Shown here one piece after another: positions 42,243 through 56,083 of a DNA stretch of 64,000 nt (positions are counted from its first letter, which is position 1; each line of letters begins with the position of its first letter). Source of the stretch: Liquidambar formosana (Eukaryota; Streptophyta; Magnoliopsida; Saxifragales; Altingiaceae). The notes below the pieces were generated by a model that was given only the letters and a program-made list of their open reading frames with translations, did no database searches and had not been told where the DNA came from. The position numbers were made by a program, and so were the translations under genes. Where the stretch lies: the NCBI GenBank assembly GCA_039720395.1, contig CM077828.1:29942069-30006068 (forward strand). Reading direction: 5' to 3'.

Positions 42243-45200
42243 ATGGCGACGCCAAAAGAACACATAGAAGAAATACGGAAAAAGAAGTTCTCTATCGGAG
42301 GAGAACTGAATCCTCTGACGGAGGATCTCCACCAGGCCACCAAGCATCTCTCTGCCGAGCTTTATGCTAAAGATGTCCATTTTCTCATGGAACTCATTCA
42401 GGTTTCTACATTCTCTTCATTCTCTCTCTATGTCACACATTATATGATGCTTAGTATACACCATAAATACAACCATGTTTTAATAATAGTGCTATAGGTA
42501 CGTAGCAATTAAATACAACAAAATACAGCAATTGATGTCATATTTTTTAACACAGCAGTTAGCATCTTCTTAATTATCATCCTTTATTAAATTAATATGT
42601 CACATCAGTTATTGTAATTGGTTTTCATTTCTCATGTTTTAGGTTATATTTGGTGGACTTGGATTTAGTGTTGAGTTCACCGTACTAAGTTCATTTCGTC
42701 CGTCCATCTCGATTTTGGACGGTTGATATTGAAAGATGAAAAAGTTACTTTATAAGGATATTTTGGTAATTTTATCATCTTTTAATCTTAACCGTCTAAA
42801 ACCGAAATAGACGATCGAGATGAATTTGGCACCATTTTGAGTTTTTCAAATCCAGCATTGAATCTTCTCCCATATTTGATTTGCGGAAATTGTGAGAGAA
42901 AAAAAAAGAAAAAGAAAAAAATGTAAGGAAAATAAAAAGTAGAGGAAAATAAAAATTTTTCTTGTGTTTCATTATCTAAGGAAAAATGAGAGACAAAATG
43001 GTACAAAATACTAACACATGCAAATATATTTTTTTTCCCAACAAATTTATCAAGATATATGACTCGATTAATAAAAAAAAAAACCATTAGGACCATTGCC
43101 TAATCTGTCATCAGTTAACTTTGAAAAAACATTAGAACCATTGTTTAAGTTCTATTGGTTATCCAAAAAAAAAGAAAAGAAAACAGAAACTCACCAATCT
43201 TTTCATCTTTTAAACTACCATTATTTCTTTTTTAGTACTAATGGTTGATTGAATTGATCACGGACACCCAAATCTTGAAACTTACTACTCCAACCAAAAA
43301 AAAGAAAAAATGGAGTTAAAAAAAAAAAGAATAATGGGAGTAGAAGATACTTTTGAAGCTTTGGCCATCAAAAATAGAGTACCCACCCATTAGAATTGCA
43401 CAGGCATGGAGATGAATGCCAAGTTCCAAAAAGAAAGAAAGAAAGAGATGAGGAAGGAATTCTTGAGAACCTCAACCATCTCTCTATTCAGCTTTTGCAT
43501 CTCTCTCACTCTCTCTCTCAAGCAACGAGGAATCCCTTGAGTGGAAGTATATTTCACTCTCAAGAGAAAAACCCTTAATTAGCATATAATTTCTCTTCCC
43601 ACAACATCCTCACTCAAGTATCAACGGTAAGCCTGCTATGCCGTATAATTGCCATCCTCTCCTTTCCTCCCAAGTTATCACCGGCTCTGTCTCCCATTTC
43701 CATGTGGCCATGTGTTTTTGTGGGTTTCCAAATCAATATTCATTGCAATCCCTTTCCCAATTGGAGCAACTTAACACCAGAGAATGACCATGGATGATCA
43801 AGAGCTCATGGCAGTAAAGGAGAATATCCCAACGATTCCACCTCCTAAAGTCGATCTCGGCAATGAAACCCACCCCCAAAATCAGATGCCGGCGTTTGCC
43901 ACGGCGAACGTTGTTTCAGAGGGTCCAATTCGTCAATGAAGGAGGTGGAGATCATCGCAACTCGAGCGGTGTACATGATGAGGTGTAGCGAGTGTTCCAC
44001 GGTGGCATTTGACTCCACGGAGCGTATGCCATCATATTTGAGATGAGTGGGCTCGATCGCAAATTTGAGTTTAAGGTGGGCAGATGTCGCCGACGATGGC
44101 GGCGGATTGGTAGTTAACGGAGCTCGGTGGTTTACTAAACACCGTCACATTCCTCGAAGAGAGGAGGTGAGGAAGTGAGAGTACTGAGGGGTTGAGACTC
44201 AGCCCGATAAAATTTTCTCCCGTTTTTTCCACATTTTCCTCACGTTTTTAAATGAAAAATTAGATTTAAGGTTTTCAACCAAAGTTTCCTCAAAATTTTT
44301 TTTCCTTCAATTTTCTATTCCAACCAAAGAAGGAAAGTGTAATTCCTTAAAATTTATTTTCTTTTCACGTCAAAATCCATGAACACAGAAGGTTAAGGTG
44401 TCGTTTCAACCCTTTTTTTTTTTTGGGTGGGAGGGGGGGTTTAAGTGAGCGTATTGCATTGCATTCTTTAATTGGTCCCATGCCGAAACTTGTTTATCCA
44501 CTTGATCAGTCAATTAAAAGTTTCATTAAAGAATAGCAGTTCTACAAATACTGTCTATGCAAATAATTTGTGGCCCTTATTAAGAATAAGACTTTGGATT
44601 CAACTCTCATAATTTTTCTTAAGGGTACTCTTATAAATTTTGTTATATAATTATTTGATGCAGGTAAGAAAAAAGGAATACATGTATCAGAATTAAAATC
44701 TCTTAATATCAATTGAAAAAAAGAAATCATTCGTGGCTCTTCACCCATCACAGGGTGTTTTTTTTATTTTTATTTTTTAATGTCCACCCCATCGCAGTGG
44801 TGGGTGAAAAAAAAAAGACTTTTTCATCATTACGTGTGATGTAAAGATGACGAAGCATGTCATGGTTAGTGGATGATCAACTGTGGTTAAGCAATATTTT
44901 CCAAAAAATGGATGGTATATTATAGTAGGTTGACGCAGTATACCACATTCGTAATGTACACGTAGTGGGCCAACGTGACACAAGGGGCACATGTAATCTT
45001 ATATAAAGTTTTATTTATTTAAAATTAAATTTGGAATGATGAAATTTTAATTGACAGAACGCAGAAGATAACGAGTACTTGGAAGGGGTGGATCCATCGC
45101 TGGAGTTCATTGTGACGTCGCGGGACATAACGGGCACAGGAGCTTCGGCAACATTGCTCATATTCAACAACGAGAAGGGCTTTTCCCCTAAAAACATAGA

Positions 45201-48200
45201 CTCCATTTGCAGTGTCGGACGATCCACCAAGAAAGGCAACAGGAAGCGCGGCTATATTGGGGAAAAAGGTACGTCTCTCTCTTTTTCCTCCAAAAACCTT
45301 TTGTACGGCTTATATCTTGCTAAACTTTCTTTGGGATTATGTTTTCTTCGGTTGCCAATCATGCTTACCAGAAAAAGAAAAAAGAAAAAAATGGGAACTA
45401 GTTTAGGCCCAGTAGCTTCGAATTATACTCTAGTTTTATTTTATTTTATTTAAATGTGAGTACATGTATCAACTGGCTGTAATTGATATCCGATCAGTAA
45501 AATATTTGGCTTTCATAAAATATATATAGCCAATATATCTAATTCAACTATGGGTTTAAAAGTTATACACGGTAACTTGGTTAAGTTTGGTGTTGACTGG
45601 GGAAGAGCTCAAAAGCAGCATTACTGGGTCCAAAGAAAACTTGCATGATGAGCACTAATTTTAATAGCTAGATTGTAAGAGCATCTTTGGTGGCAATGCT
45701 GTATTTGGCACGTGACACTCCACTGGTCTCTTTAAAAAATGCCTTTTTTTTTTCTTTTCTTTTTTTTTGAAAAAAAAATTGTAAAAATAATAGAACATGA
45801 GAGCAAGAAAATAATTAAGTACAATAGAGAGTGGTAGGCAATTAAGTTCCAGGTATTTTTGTGAGGGTGAAATAGTAAAAAGAATAAATTTGGAGGGCGA
45901 AATGGTAAAAAAAAATCATATATAGTCGTTGGACATATATCTAGCTGTTTGGTACCATGGATGGGGGCAAAATTGTAATTTTGAAAAGAAGAGTCAACAA
46001 GTCAAGCAACCAAATTCTATATATAGGACATGTTATATCTACCATTTCGATCAGGTCCGAGACATCCTGCATGTCCCGAATGATTATAGTTGTCTGGGGA
46101 TCACATGTGCCTAGCGCATGAACGTGACACACCCATGCATGTCAATATGTCATCCATAGACGACTGTGATTGTTTGGGACAGTACGAGATGTCCCATACT
46201 AGATCAATCCTCGTTATACGCTTATACGTAATTCCAAAATGGCACAAGTATAGCATATGTTATACTTGGATGTTGGATGATGTGTATTAATTGCATGTTT
46301 CTTCAGAGTATTGAAGAAAGTATCTTGGTACAGATCTTTTAATGTGTGAGAATTTAAGTCTGGGAAGTCTCATATTGTTTGACTAGCAAGAAACCCTTTC
46401 GATGGGAAATTTTTTGACAATTTGATAGAACAAAAAAGTGGAGAGTGGAGACAATTGGCTGAGCATGAAATAAGGAATGAAGTAAAGGTGGAAGAACAGA
46501 TAGCCCTTTTTAATTAAAAAATTAAAAAAAAAAAGCAATAATTTATCATCATCAATAATCTTTTAATACCTTCTAGGGAAGAAAAGGTGGGAGAATGAAG
46601 CAAGAGTGGTAGAATTTTAAAGAAAGCGCCTTCCTGCTTTTCTTAGTTCTAGGCTTGTACTAAAATTACTGGGTAAGCTATTTTTTGAAGGTGCAAAAGT
46701 TGTAGTTTTCTATTTTCATTCTTATTGTTCTAAAACCAATGATGTGTTGGTATTAATGGTACAGGGAAGGTGCTAAGAGACTTATAATTTAGAGAGGTTA
46801 GGAGTGAAAAACTTTTTAAGGTGTTGATCACTGGTTGGGTTTGGATTACACGTTAGAGTGGTTGGGTTTGGATTACACGTTAGAGGACACTCTTCTATCG
46901 CTTGGCAAGAGAATTCTTATGGAAATATTTAAAAAAAAAAAAAAATGGTTAGTTTTAATACTTGTAAAAGACAACCAAGCCCGGTAAAAACAGCAATTAT
47001 ATGTGCAATTGATTCCCAACTAATCTAGGCAAGACATATGGAAGTATTAGGTCTGGAACTGTCTGGAACTCTTGACATTTCTGTTGATAGAATTTGCTGT
47101 GTGAAACAAACAATTTCTACTGAATCTTGATTGAAATGTTTTGAATATTAGATTTGATCACTTTCTGAGAAGAACGTTACAATTGGTTGTTCAATCAAAT
47201 ATTTAGGTCTACCGTTTATGTATGTTGCTATTTCATGAATAATAAACACTTTTCCCAATTTTGCATAATGTGTTTTTGCTTTGAATAAAATATGGTACCT
47301 ATAGTCTGCATTATATAGGCGACTTGTAGATAAATCTTTATCAGAGGGATTTAGATGATCTTGTTTTGATGCATGTTGAAGAATATGATTCAATGGTTTT
47401 TTCTGAGGATGTAATAAGTAATATGATATTAATAAAATATTTATAACACTTAATGGAGGCAGATGATTAATGTGCAGGACCCAGAATTAGGCTTGTTGAA
47501 AGAAAATCGTAACACATTGACTACTCGATCTGTCAACAGCATTGATTTGTAAAATTGATCATTTGTGTTCTACATTTAAAATGGTGTATTTTTCAGTTAA
47601 TGAGATGGTTTCCAATCGTTACGACAACATGTTTGTCTTGCTGAATTAGGTATTTAATACAGAACCTATCTTCCAAACAATAATGCAAACTTGTTATATC
47701 ACCAACTTCCTTTGCCTCTAAATGTGAATGTAAAAGAAAGAGTCAAGGGTTCAAGGGTTGTGTGGGAAAGATAGAAAGAAGAGGGGAGGAATGAGCTGGG
47801 GGGGTTGGGGGGATGAACCTCAACGCCCTTTAGGTATTAAAGAAGAGGGTGTAATTCGACCTCGAGAAGGGAACTATTTGCATGTTTCGTCTGGATGTAT
47901 GTTCGTTACTAATATAATTGCAGTTAATTATTAAATGAAAGGGAAACTAATCAATGTTATCTTTTTTATTGTACCTCACTACCTTATTGTTGGCAAAAAT
48001 TGGTTTATTATGAGTATACTACGTCTAATTATTGATTTTTAATTTTTTTTTTCTTTTCAGAATATTGCCCATTACAGCCTTGAGTGATATGTGTAAATTG
48101 ATTCAGTTGCTTAACAAAATTAGAGACTTTCATTGGAAATAACCTTTGAATGATATATATTTACCTTCCTTCTTTCTTTCTTTTTTTGTTTTTTTATTTT

Positions 48201-51200
48201 TTATCCTTTGGTTGTTGTTGGAGGAAAAAGGTGGGGTGAGGGGTGGGGGTTGGTTGTTGGTTTCTGGTTGGGCTGGTGGTTGTTGGGTGTGTTCTATTTT
48301 AGTTGGGCTTAATGATTTTTCTGATACAGTTTTATGGCTAATCTGCAGGAATTGGGTTCAAGAGTGTATTTCTGATAACAGCTCAGCCTTACATATTCAG
48401 CAATGGATATAAGATACGGTTCAATGAAGAGGCTTGCCCGCACTGCAACGTTGGGTACATCGTTCCTGAATGGGTGGATGAGAACCCCACTCTCTCTGAC
48501 ATAAACCAAATATATGGATCTAGAGCAGCCCTTCCAACAACGACAATTGTCTTGCCTCTGAAACCTGACAAGGTCAAACCTGTGAAGCAGCAGCTCTCAA
48601 ACATTCATCCTGAAGTTCTGTTGTTTCTCTCAAAGATTAAGCGGCTTTCGGTCAAGGAAGATAATGAGGATCCCAGTCTCAATTCTGTTAGTGCAATATC
48701 CATATCCAGTGAGACTAATTTCGTTACGAGGAAGAACATTGATGCGGAGTCCTACACTCTCCATCTCTCCGCAGAGGAAAATGAAGATGAGCCAGAAACA
48801 GGATGCAGCTACTATATGTGGAAGCAGAAGTTTCCTGTCAAGCAGGAAAATAAAGTAGAAAGGAGAATGGACATAGAAGAATTGGTGATTACGCTGGCTT
48901 TTCCAAATGGAGAGCGTCTGCATAGAGGAATGAGCTCACCGGGGGTCTATGCATTTCTTCCTACAGAGATGGTGACAAACTTCCCCTTCATAATTCAGGC
49001 TGATTTTGTTCTAGCCTCGTCAAGGGAAACAATTCTCTTGGACGACAAGTGGAACCAAGGGATTCTTGATTGTGTGCCCACTGCTTTTATCAATGCATTC
49101 ATCTCACTGGTGAAAACGACAGAAGATGCCCCTGTATCGAGTCTACCCCCTATGTTTCAGTTCTTACCGGTTGAAAGCTCTTCTTATCTGAAGCTGAATG
49201 CTGTAAGGGAGTCAATCAGAGTGAAACTGGTGGAGGAAAGCATTGTTCCTTGTGAGTCACATATGGAGCAGAAACTTTTTAACAAACCTTGTGAAGTGGG
49301 TAGGTTATTCCCTGCTTTCTGGAACATCCTGAACAAAGCAAGGGAGCAGGGGGTGAGCTTTCATAATCTCTCATCCCATGGGAAATATGTCCTTAATTGC
49401 TCATTTGATAAAGAGAAGTATGATCATATCCTGAAATTCTTGGGAGTGGAACCTGTCGATGTCGAATGGTATTCTAAGTGCATCCAGAGTTCTAATCTTG
49501 TATTAGGAGTAACAGAGGATGTTTATTTGGAGCTTCTGCTCTTTCTTGCTGAGAAATGGAGTTCCTGTTTTCAGAACTCAAACATCAAGAACGTACCACT
49601 TTTGAAGTATGTTGGTCTTGATGGGAATGTGTCTTTGCGCAGTATATATAAGGCTACAAAGTGTAACGGTGAGAAGATGGTGTTTATATATGAGGCTACA
49701 GAGCGGAACGGTGTGATATCCTGCAAGTCTCATCGTATCTCATGGCTGATTGATTGGAACAGGGAATTCAGGTGTGCCGCAGATCGATTTTTTGTACCGA
49801 GAAGGACACAGGAAGCTCTCCGGTCATGTTCTAAAAGGGAGACGATTTTGGAATGGCTTACCGATACTGTGAAAGTTGGTGCTTTAAGTGTATATAGTTA
49901 TGCAGTTCTCCTTAATAGTTCTCTCAATGGTGACCGGAAGCTTGTTATTGCCTATGCCCACTTCTTATCTCGTTCGCTCTCAAACAAGTATCTGTCCGTG
50001 TCCGAAGTTGATTATTTATGTGGTATAATGCCACTTTTAGATAACTATGGATGTGTGACCACATGTAGGACAGGGGTTCTTGTCCCTGCTACTAGAAGCA
50101 AATGGGTTGGACTAATTGGTTCAAATCCATGGAGAGCAGAAGGCTATGTTGAGCTAGGAGAAGAGTATTTGTACGCGGAATATTTTTCTGGTTCATTGAC
50201 ACCCAAAGATGGGCTCGTTAAATTCCTCAAAACTCATGTTGCAGCTTCTGATATCCCTGATCTTTCTCCTCCCAATGCTGTGATTCCTACCGTGTCGGCA
50301 CCACTGACCAAGCACAATGCATTCTTGCTGTTGGATTGGATCCATAATTTGAAATATAATCGGGTTGGCATGCCGAATAAGTTCTTGACGTGCATAAAGG
50401 AGGGAAGCTGGCTGAGAATTTCTCTGAGTGGCAGTATTGGCTACAGACCTCCATCGCAGTCATTCCTTCTCACCTCATCTTTGGGAAATCTTCTACAGAA
50501 CAGGTCAGTGCTCGTTGATATTCCATTGATTGATCAGGGATTTTATGGTGAGAGAATAAATGACTATACGGGAGAGCTAAAAACGATTGGGGTGATGTTT
50601 GAGGTCGGAGAAGCATGTGAATTCATTGGGAAGCGTCTCATGTCTCTGGCAGCTTTCTCCACTTTAACTAAGAGCAATGTTTTTTCGATGCTTAATTTCA
50701 TTAAATTTTTGAGGGAGAAATATCTTCCTACTGATGAATTTATCCATAGTATCAAAGAAGGAAGATGGCTAAGGACATCATGTGGCGAGAGGTCTCCTGT
50801 TGGATCTGTTCTGTATGATCAGGAATGGAGAGCTGCATCACAAATCAGTGACATCCCCTTCATTGATCAAGTTTACTATGGCGAAGAAATCCTTCATTAT
50901 AAAGTGGAACTTGAGTTGCTTGGTGTGCTGATGGGCTTCAATCAAAACTTTCAGCTTGTTGCTGACTGCTTGAAATCTCCAGCATACTTAACTTCTTTGA
51001 CAGCTGAGGCAGTTCTTTTGATACTGGCTTGCATGCGTCGATCAAATTCCTCTGAAAAACTTGTTATGGCCATTAAAGATAAAAAGTTTTTGAAGACAGA
51101 CATCGGCTACAAGTCTCCAAGAGAATGTTTCCTGTTTGATCCTGAATGGGGCTGCCTTCTGCAGGTATTCAGCTGTTTCCCACTTATTGATAAAAAGTTT

Positions 51201-53141
51201 TACGGGAGATCTATCTTCTCATTCAAAGAGGAGTTGAGGCGAACAGGGGTAGTGGTGGATGTTGAGGAGGCAACCAAAGCTTTTGCTTGTGTTTTTAGGC
51301 AGAGAGCATTGTCATTTTCTATTGGTAAAGAGAATGTACTTTCTTTTTTGGCTTGTTGCAGACAGCTAAAGAGCACGCCCACTAAAAATGTTCATTCAGA
51401 TTTTGAGACCTGCATTCATGAGGTGAAATGGTTACGGACTCGCCTTTGTAATTATAAATCGCCAAACGAGTGCATTCTCTGGGGCCCAAGTTGGGAATCC
51501 ATCTCTCCAATTACTCTCCTTCCTTTTATTGATGATAGTGACAGTTACTATGGCGAGGCAATCCATGAATACAGAAAAGAGCTGAAGAGTTTGGGTGTTG
51601 TTCTTGAGTTTGAAAAAGGTGCAAAGTTTGTGGCTTCTGGTCTTTATCTTCCCCGAGATCCCAGTGACATAACTCCTGCAAACGTGCTGGCATTGCTGGA
51701 ATGCATCCGAATCTTACAGCGAGAGCAGAAAGACTCCTTGCCTGAGGCCTTCTTAAAAAAAGTTTCTCAAAAGTGGTTAAGGACCCATGCTGATTTCAGA
51801 TCTCCAGACAAAAGCATATTGTTTGATTCTAAGTGGGGTAGTTTCTTACAGCAGACAGATGGACCTTTCATTGATGAAAAATTTTATGGCTCTGCTATTG
51901 CTTCCTACAGGAAAGAGCTCGACGCAATTGGGGTTATTGTTGATATTACAAATGGGTGTCAATTGCTGGCCAGCCACCTTGATTTCCATTCGGAATTTAC
52001 TACTATAGTTCGAATCTATAATTGCTTGAGTGGAATGGAGTGGGAGGCTGAGAGTGATGCCACAAGAAGGATTTGGATTCCAAATGGAAGTGTGGATGGA
52101 GAGTGGGTGAGCCCTGGAGAATGTGTTCTTGAGGATAAGGATGGTCTTTTTGGTTCGCAGTTGTATGTTCTGGAGAAATACTATGACCCGAAACTACTCA
52201 TCTTTTTTTCTAGAACTATGAAAGTTAAATCTCGTCCGTCAGTCGATGATTATTGCAAGCTTTGGAAGGACTGGGAAAGTTCTAGCCTCGGATTGTCCTA
52301 TGCCAATTGTTGTGCCTTTTGGGGATATGTTACAAAGCAATGGAATTCAGAGACAGAGAAAATCCTAGCTGAGGAGTTGGCGAAACTGCCTGTTGATTCA
52401 AGATCCGATGGAGTTTTGTTGTTTGACAAGGATGATGTTTTCTTGGCCGATGATCTTCAACTGAAGGACCTCTTTGAACATTCTTCTTCTCAACCCATAT
52501 TTGTCTGGTGTCCTCGGTTAAGTTTGCCTGCTATGCCTCGGACGAAGCTGCTTGAAATCTACAGCGAAATTGGGGTTCGCACAATCTCTGAATCTGTCAA
52601 GAAAGAAGAATTATCTGTAGTGGAAGGTGCTGAGCTGAAGCAGGCGAATCCAAGGGAAATTTTAATTGGAAAAGGGCTGGCTAGACTCATCCTTGGCTTT
52701 CTTACTGATCCTTCTGTCAATATGGAAGCAGAAAAGAGGCACCAAACAGTCAAATGCCTCCTCAATGCTACTGTCCTGGAGACAGTGGAACCGATTGAGG
52801 TAAGCTATAGTTTATCACTGTCTTCAGGGGAAATTGTGAATGTGAGAGCGAGCCGAATGTTACGTTGGGATAGAGAGGATTCAAAGTTTTTGATGCAGAA
52901 GATGGACAGGTCCGGTGGGCAACGAAATATCATTGAATATGCCACATATTTCGCTGAAGTAATATCCAAGGGAGTGTTATGGGAGAGAGAAGATCTTATA
53001 TGTGGACTATCTGAGCTGATCAAGTTGGCCTTCCTGCTTGAATTTAATGAGGAAGCGGTTGGGTTCTTGATGAAGAACAAGAATCTGCAAATCTTTGCGG
53101 AGGACGAGGAGTTCCTCTCTACTGCCTTCCCTTCTGACTAG
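42243..53141 (+). CDS. Copy E: complete sacsin/NO VEIN-like GHKL ATPase-domain protein (1720 aa)
   Basis: Exons 42243-42401, 45058-45268 and 48349-53141 have GT/AG borders; introns are 2656 and 3080 bp. All ATPase motifs match copy C: ELIQNAEDN (50-58), LLIFNNEKGF (86-95), GYIGEKGIGF (118-127). The five repeats start at residues about 849, 960, 1068, 1182 and 1296, a spacing of 108-114 residues. Each carries a second signature of type WLRT....SP...LFD..W between starts. Intron 1 is 1.7 kb longer than in copy C because of an insertion; intron 2 has a 27-bp tandem duplication at about 46833. The exon 3 frame has no defect. Like A, it has the 10-residue expansion near residue 525 (IYKAT.CNG then IYEAT.RNG). 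The ATPase domain suggests an ATP-driven conformational or chaperone-like function by analogy with sacsin, which is inference only. Confidence 0.92.
42642..44394. mobile_element. Insertion of about 1.75 kb in intron 1 of copy E
   Basis: Copy C reads CTCAAGTTTTAAGGTGTTG; copy E has 1.75 kb between GTTTTA and AGGTGTCG. AGGTTA occurs at both borders. The first 200 bp (about 42645-42850) form a foldback (TTTTGGACGGTTGATATTGA against TCTTAACCGTCTAAAACC), probably a separate MITE. The rest contains A-rich tracts, a pyrimidine-rich leader-like stretch at 43466-43630 and a short open frame starting at 43790 (MDDQELMAVKENIPTIPPPK, 49 codons) with coding-like composition. That looks like the captured beginning of another gene, whose identity I do not recognise. 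Confidence 0.5.
46833..46886. repeat. 27-bp tandem duplication in intron 2 of copy E
   Basis: A 27-base unit, starting TGGTTGGGTTTGGATTACAC and ending GTTAGAG, occurs twice in a row; A and C have it once. A second small duplication (GTCTGGAACT twice) is at 47060-47079. Confidence 0.75.
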
Positions 53142-53485
53142 GTATGCTATAATATATTTTAATATATATATATATATATATATATAGAACTTTTCTTTTC
53201 TTGGGTATTTTGTATTTTGATTTCTTTCTGAAGTATGTGATATATGGTGAGTTATTGGACCATGTATGCAAGTAATGAATCCTTTGCTGATCAGGTGGTT
53301 TATTATTATGTTGGTATTCTGCCTTTGTTTCTTCGATTTTCTTTGTTTCTCTCGCTAGCTAATGTCGTATTAATTTAAAACCTTGTTCGATCTTATGTAT
53401 GTTAAGAATCTGCAGAGCCCTACATGTGGTGTTGAAATTTGACCAGAATCTAAAAGCAATTATGTAGGAAGAGGCAAACTGTTCA

Positions 53486-56083
53486 TGTCACGCCCCGACT
53501 CGGAGAGTCGACACGTGGATAAAAGTCAAAGTAAAAAGGTGTACACGTGGATAAGTCAGAGTATAAAAGTTGCGGAAGACTTAGTCAAATCCACGTGTAT
53601 TTTTTTTTTAAATATTTTTAATAATAATGGTGCCAGCTCATCAATAATACCCAAATAATTAATATGAAATGTTATGCTCACACATCATGCCCATAATAAT
53701 ATATGGTCTCAAAATAATGCCAACATCCCTGGCACATAGGTTGGATTCAAACTATTCAAGGTTCATTAAGTAATAATGGTAATAACAATAATAATAATAG
53801 AAATGTCCATACATCAAAATAACATAGTCTCTATGTAATGCACGTGCATCTATTCTCATCCATGACTATGTTAGTATGCCACCTTCAAGTTCCAACCTCA
53901 GATTATGCCACTAGGCATCCGCCATCGGCAAACCCTCACTCATCACCTGATCATCTGAAATAATAATAGGATGAGCTGCAAAGCCCAATAGGAAATATGT
54001 GTGTGGATTCTATACAATTAATATATGTGCAGATACATGGTATATGAATTAAAATTATTTAATAACTCAAAATCAAATATCAGTCACAAATCAATACTTT
54101 ATGTGGGTTTTGAGTTAATTTCCCAAAATTCTCATAGTGTCTCCAATTCCCAAGACTATGGGATCAAACCATGCATCAACCGTCGCTAATCACAGGTTAC
54201 GTCGTCACGTCAACCCCCGGCTCAGCCAAGCACGAAAATAACCAACACCTACGCGGTGTTCTTCCTCGAGGGTTTCAGGGTCTTTCACCCAAGGGCACTT
54301 TACCCTGCTTGCTATTCGCGGAGTATTCTCAACGCAGGACACCACTTCATTGTGATGCCCCCACCCGTTTGATGCATACCAAGACCCAAGGTCCATATAT
54401 CCAAAACATTTTCCATCATTCAAATAAATATCCGAGTGTCCAAAAGTATCCATAAACATGTTTGATAAATTTCTAGAATTTCAGTAACATTTCTAAAGCA
54501 TTTCCAAGTAAACAACATTTATAAAGCATTTTCCCAAGATCCAAGTATCATGAAAATTCCACACATTTTAACAGATATTTCACAATAACATTTAAACGAG
54601 TATATAACCATGTATCTTTAAGGAACAATATAAAACAGTCGTATCAAATGATATATTGAAGGATTCCCTAAATTTTGAACAAGTAATAAAAATATTTGGT
54701 TATAAATCAGTGGGAAAATCCAAAAATATCATTAAAGCATTTAAAATCACATTTATAGAACAACACCATATTAAATGTAAAGAAGCCACATTTCCTACCT
54801 CAATTGCGAGCAATACCAACCCAAAACCACGTGATAGACACTGACAACGCGAATGCAGCGTTAATGCTCCCTAGGGTCCTCCCGAGGACCGATAAAATCT
54901 GATAATTATGCATACGTAATCTTTAGGTAAATTTCAAAATAAATATAACGCACTCAAAAATTACTATTGGCCTTCTAACAGTGAACTATGGTCCCAAAAT
55001 CATCAAAATAATTTTTAAAACACTCTCTATAATTTCTGGGAATTTTCTGTAATTTTTGGAATTTTCTGATATTTTCTGGAATTTTTAATAAATATTAATT
55101 TGGCCAAAAAGTCAAACTACAGTCAAACTTGGTCAAAATGATAAACTAAGGGTCCCACATGGTAGGGCCTTCCAAGACGAGTCCAACGGTCAAATTTGGG
55201 GTTCATATGATTATCGTATGGCTTTTAAATGCGTGAGAACACGGTAAGGTACACAGATGCACCCACACAGGATCATAGACCTATGGGGTCATCTTCAACC
55301 TCCCGCGGGTTGAATTGTGTAACCGGGTTACACCGTGTGTTCAACGGGCCAACTTCGACGATTAATATCTCCCTTGTTTCTTAACCGTTTTCAGTGATTC
55401 AAGTGTCGAATCGAAGCTCATGCAGAGTACTACGTGCGACTATAAATTGTTCATTCAGAATCTTATAAAATCATATTCGTTTTTAAGCCTAAAGTTTCGG
55501 GTTTTCATGATCCAAAATTCTAAAATTTCTAAAACTTCAACCTACAGTCAATTTCTCTAAAATTTGACACTACCATGGTGTTCCTTGGTCCCAAAAACAT
55601 AAAATATGATCATCCTTTCTAAGAATAACATAAGAAAATAAAATTGCATATACATATATATATATATATACACAGTACGTGATATTTATATATATATATA
55701 TATATGAAATCAACGATAGAGGAGGTGAGGATTTTACCTCACTAAGAGAGCTCCACGAACTCAGCCAAAAACCTCTACCAGACCACTCTGTTTTTTTTCT
55801 CCTCTGTTCTTCCTCAATTTCTCTCTCTCTGTTGCTCTTTCTCTAACTCTCTGTCTCGATCCCTCTATACATATAAATATAACCAAAGCAGATGCCAGTG
55901 ATAGGTGCAGCTAATGATTCCTCTATACTTATATATATATCCAAAGCAAATGGAAGTGGTGGGTGCGGCTATGGGTGCGGCTAATGATCCCTCTAACATA
56001 TATATATATATCCAAAGCAAATTAAAGTGGTGGGTTCAGCTAATGATCCCTCTATATATATATAAATAATTCAGGTCATCACA
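53486..56083. mobile_element. Solo LTR of 2.6 kb
   Basis: It begins TGTCACGCCCCG and ends GGTCATCACA, a TG...CA structure with imperfect inverted ends, flanked by a perfect 5-bp duplication GTTCA (53481-53485 and 56084-56088). The C-D spacer has the empty site AAACTGTTCATACACC near 24809. It encodes no retroelement protein. Length and ends fit the long LTR of a gypsy-type element left after LTR-LTR recombination. A non-autonomous element of another kind is less likely. Confidence 0.85.
55861..56067. repeat. Tandem repeat of about 60-70 bp in the solo LTR
   Basis: Three full units and a partial one start CCTCTA at 55861, 55919, 55988 and 56047. Each continues with an AT-rich stretch, then CCAAAGCA, GTGGTGGGT and CAGCTAATGAT. 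The second unit has a small internal duplication (GGTGCGGCTA). Confidence 0.7.
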
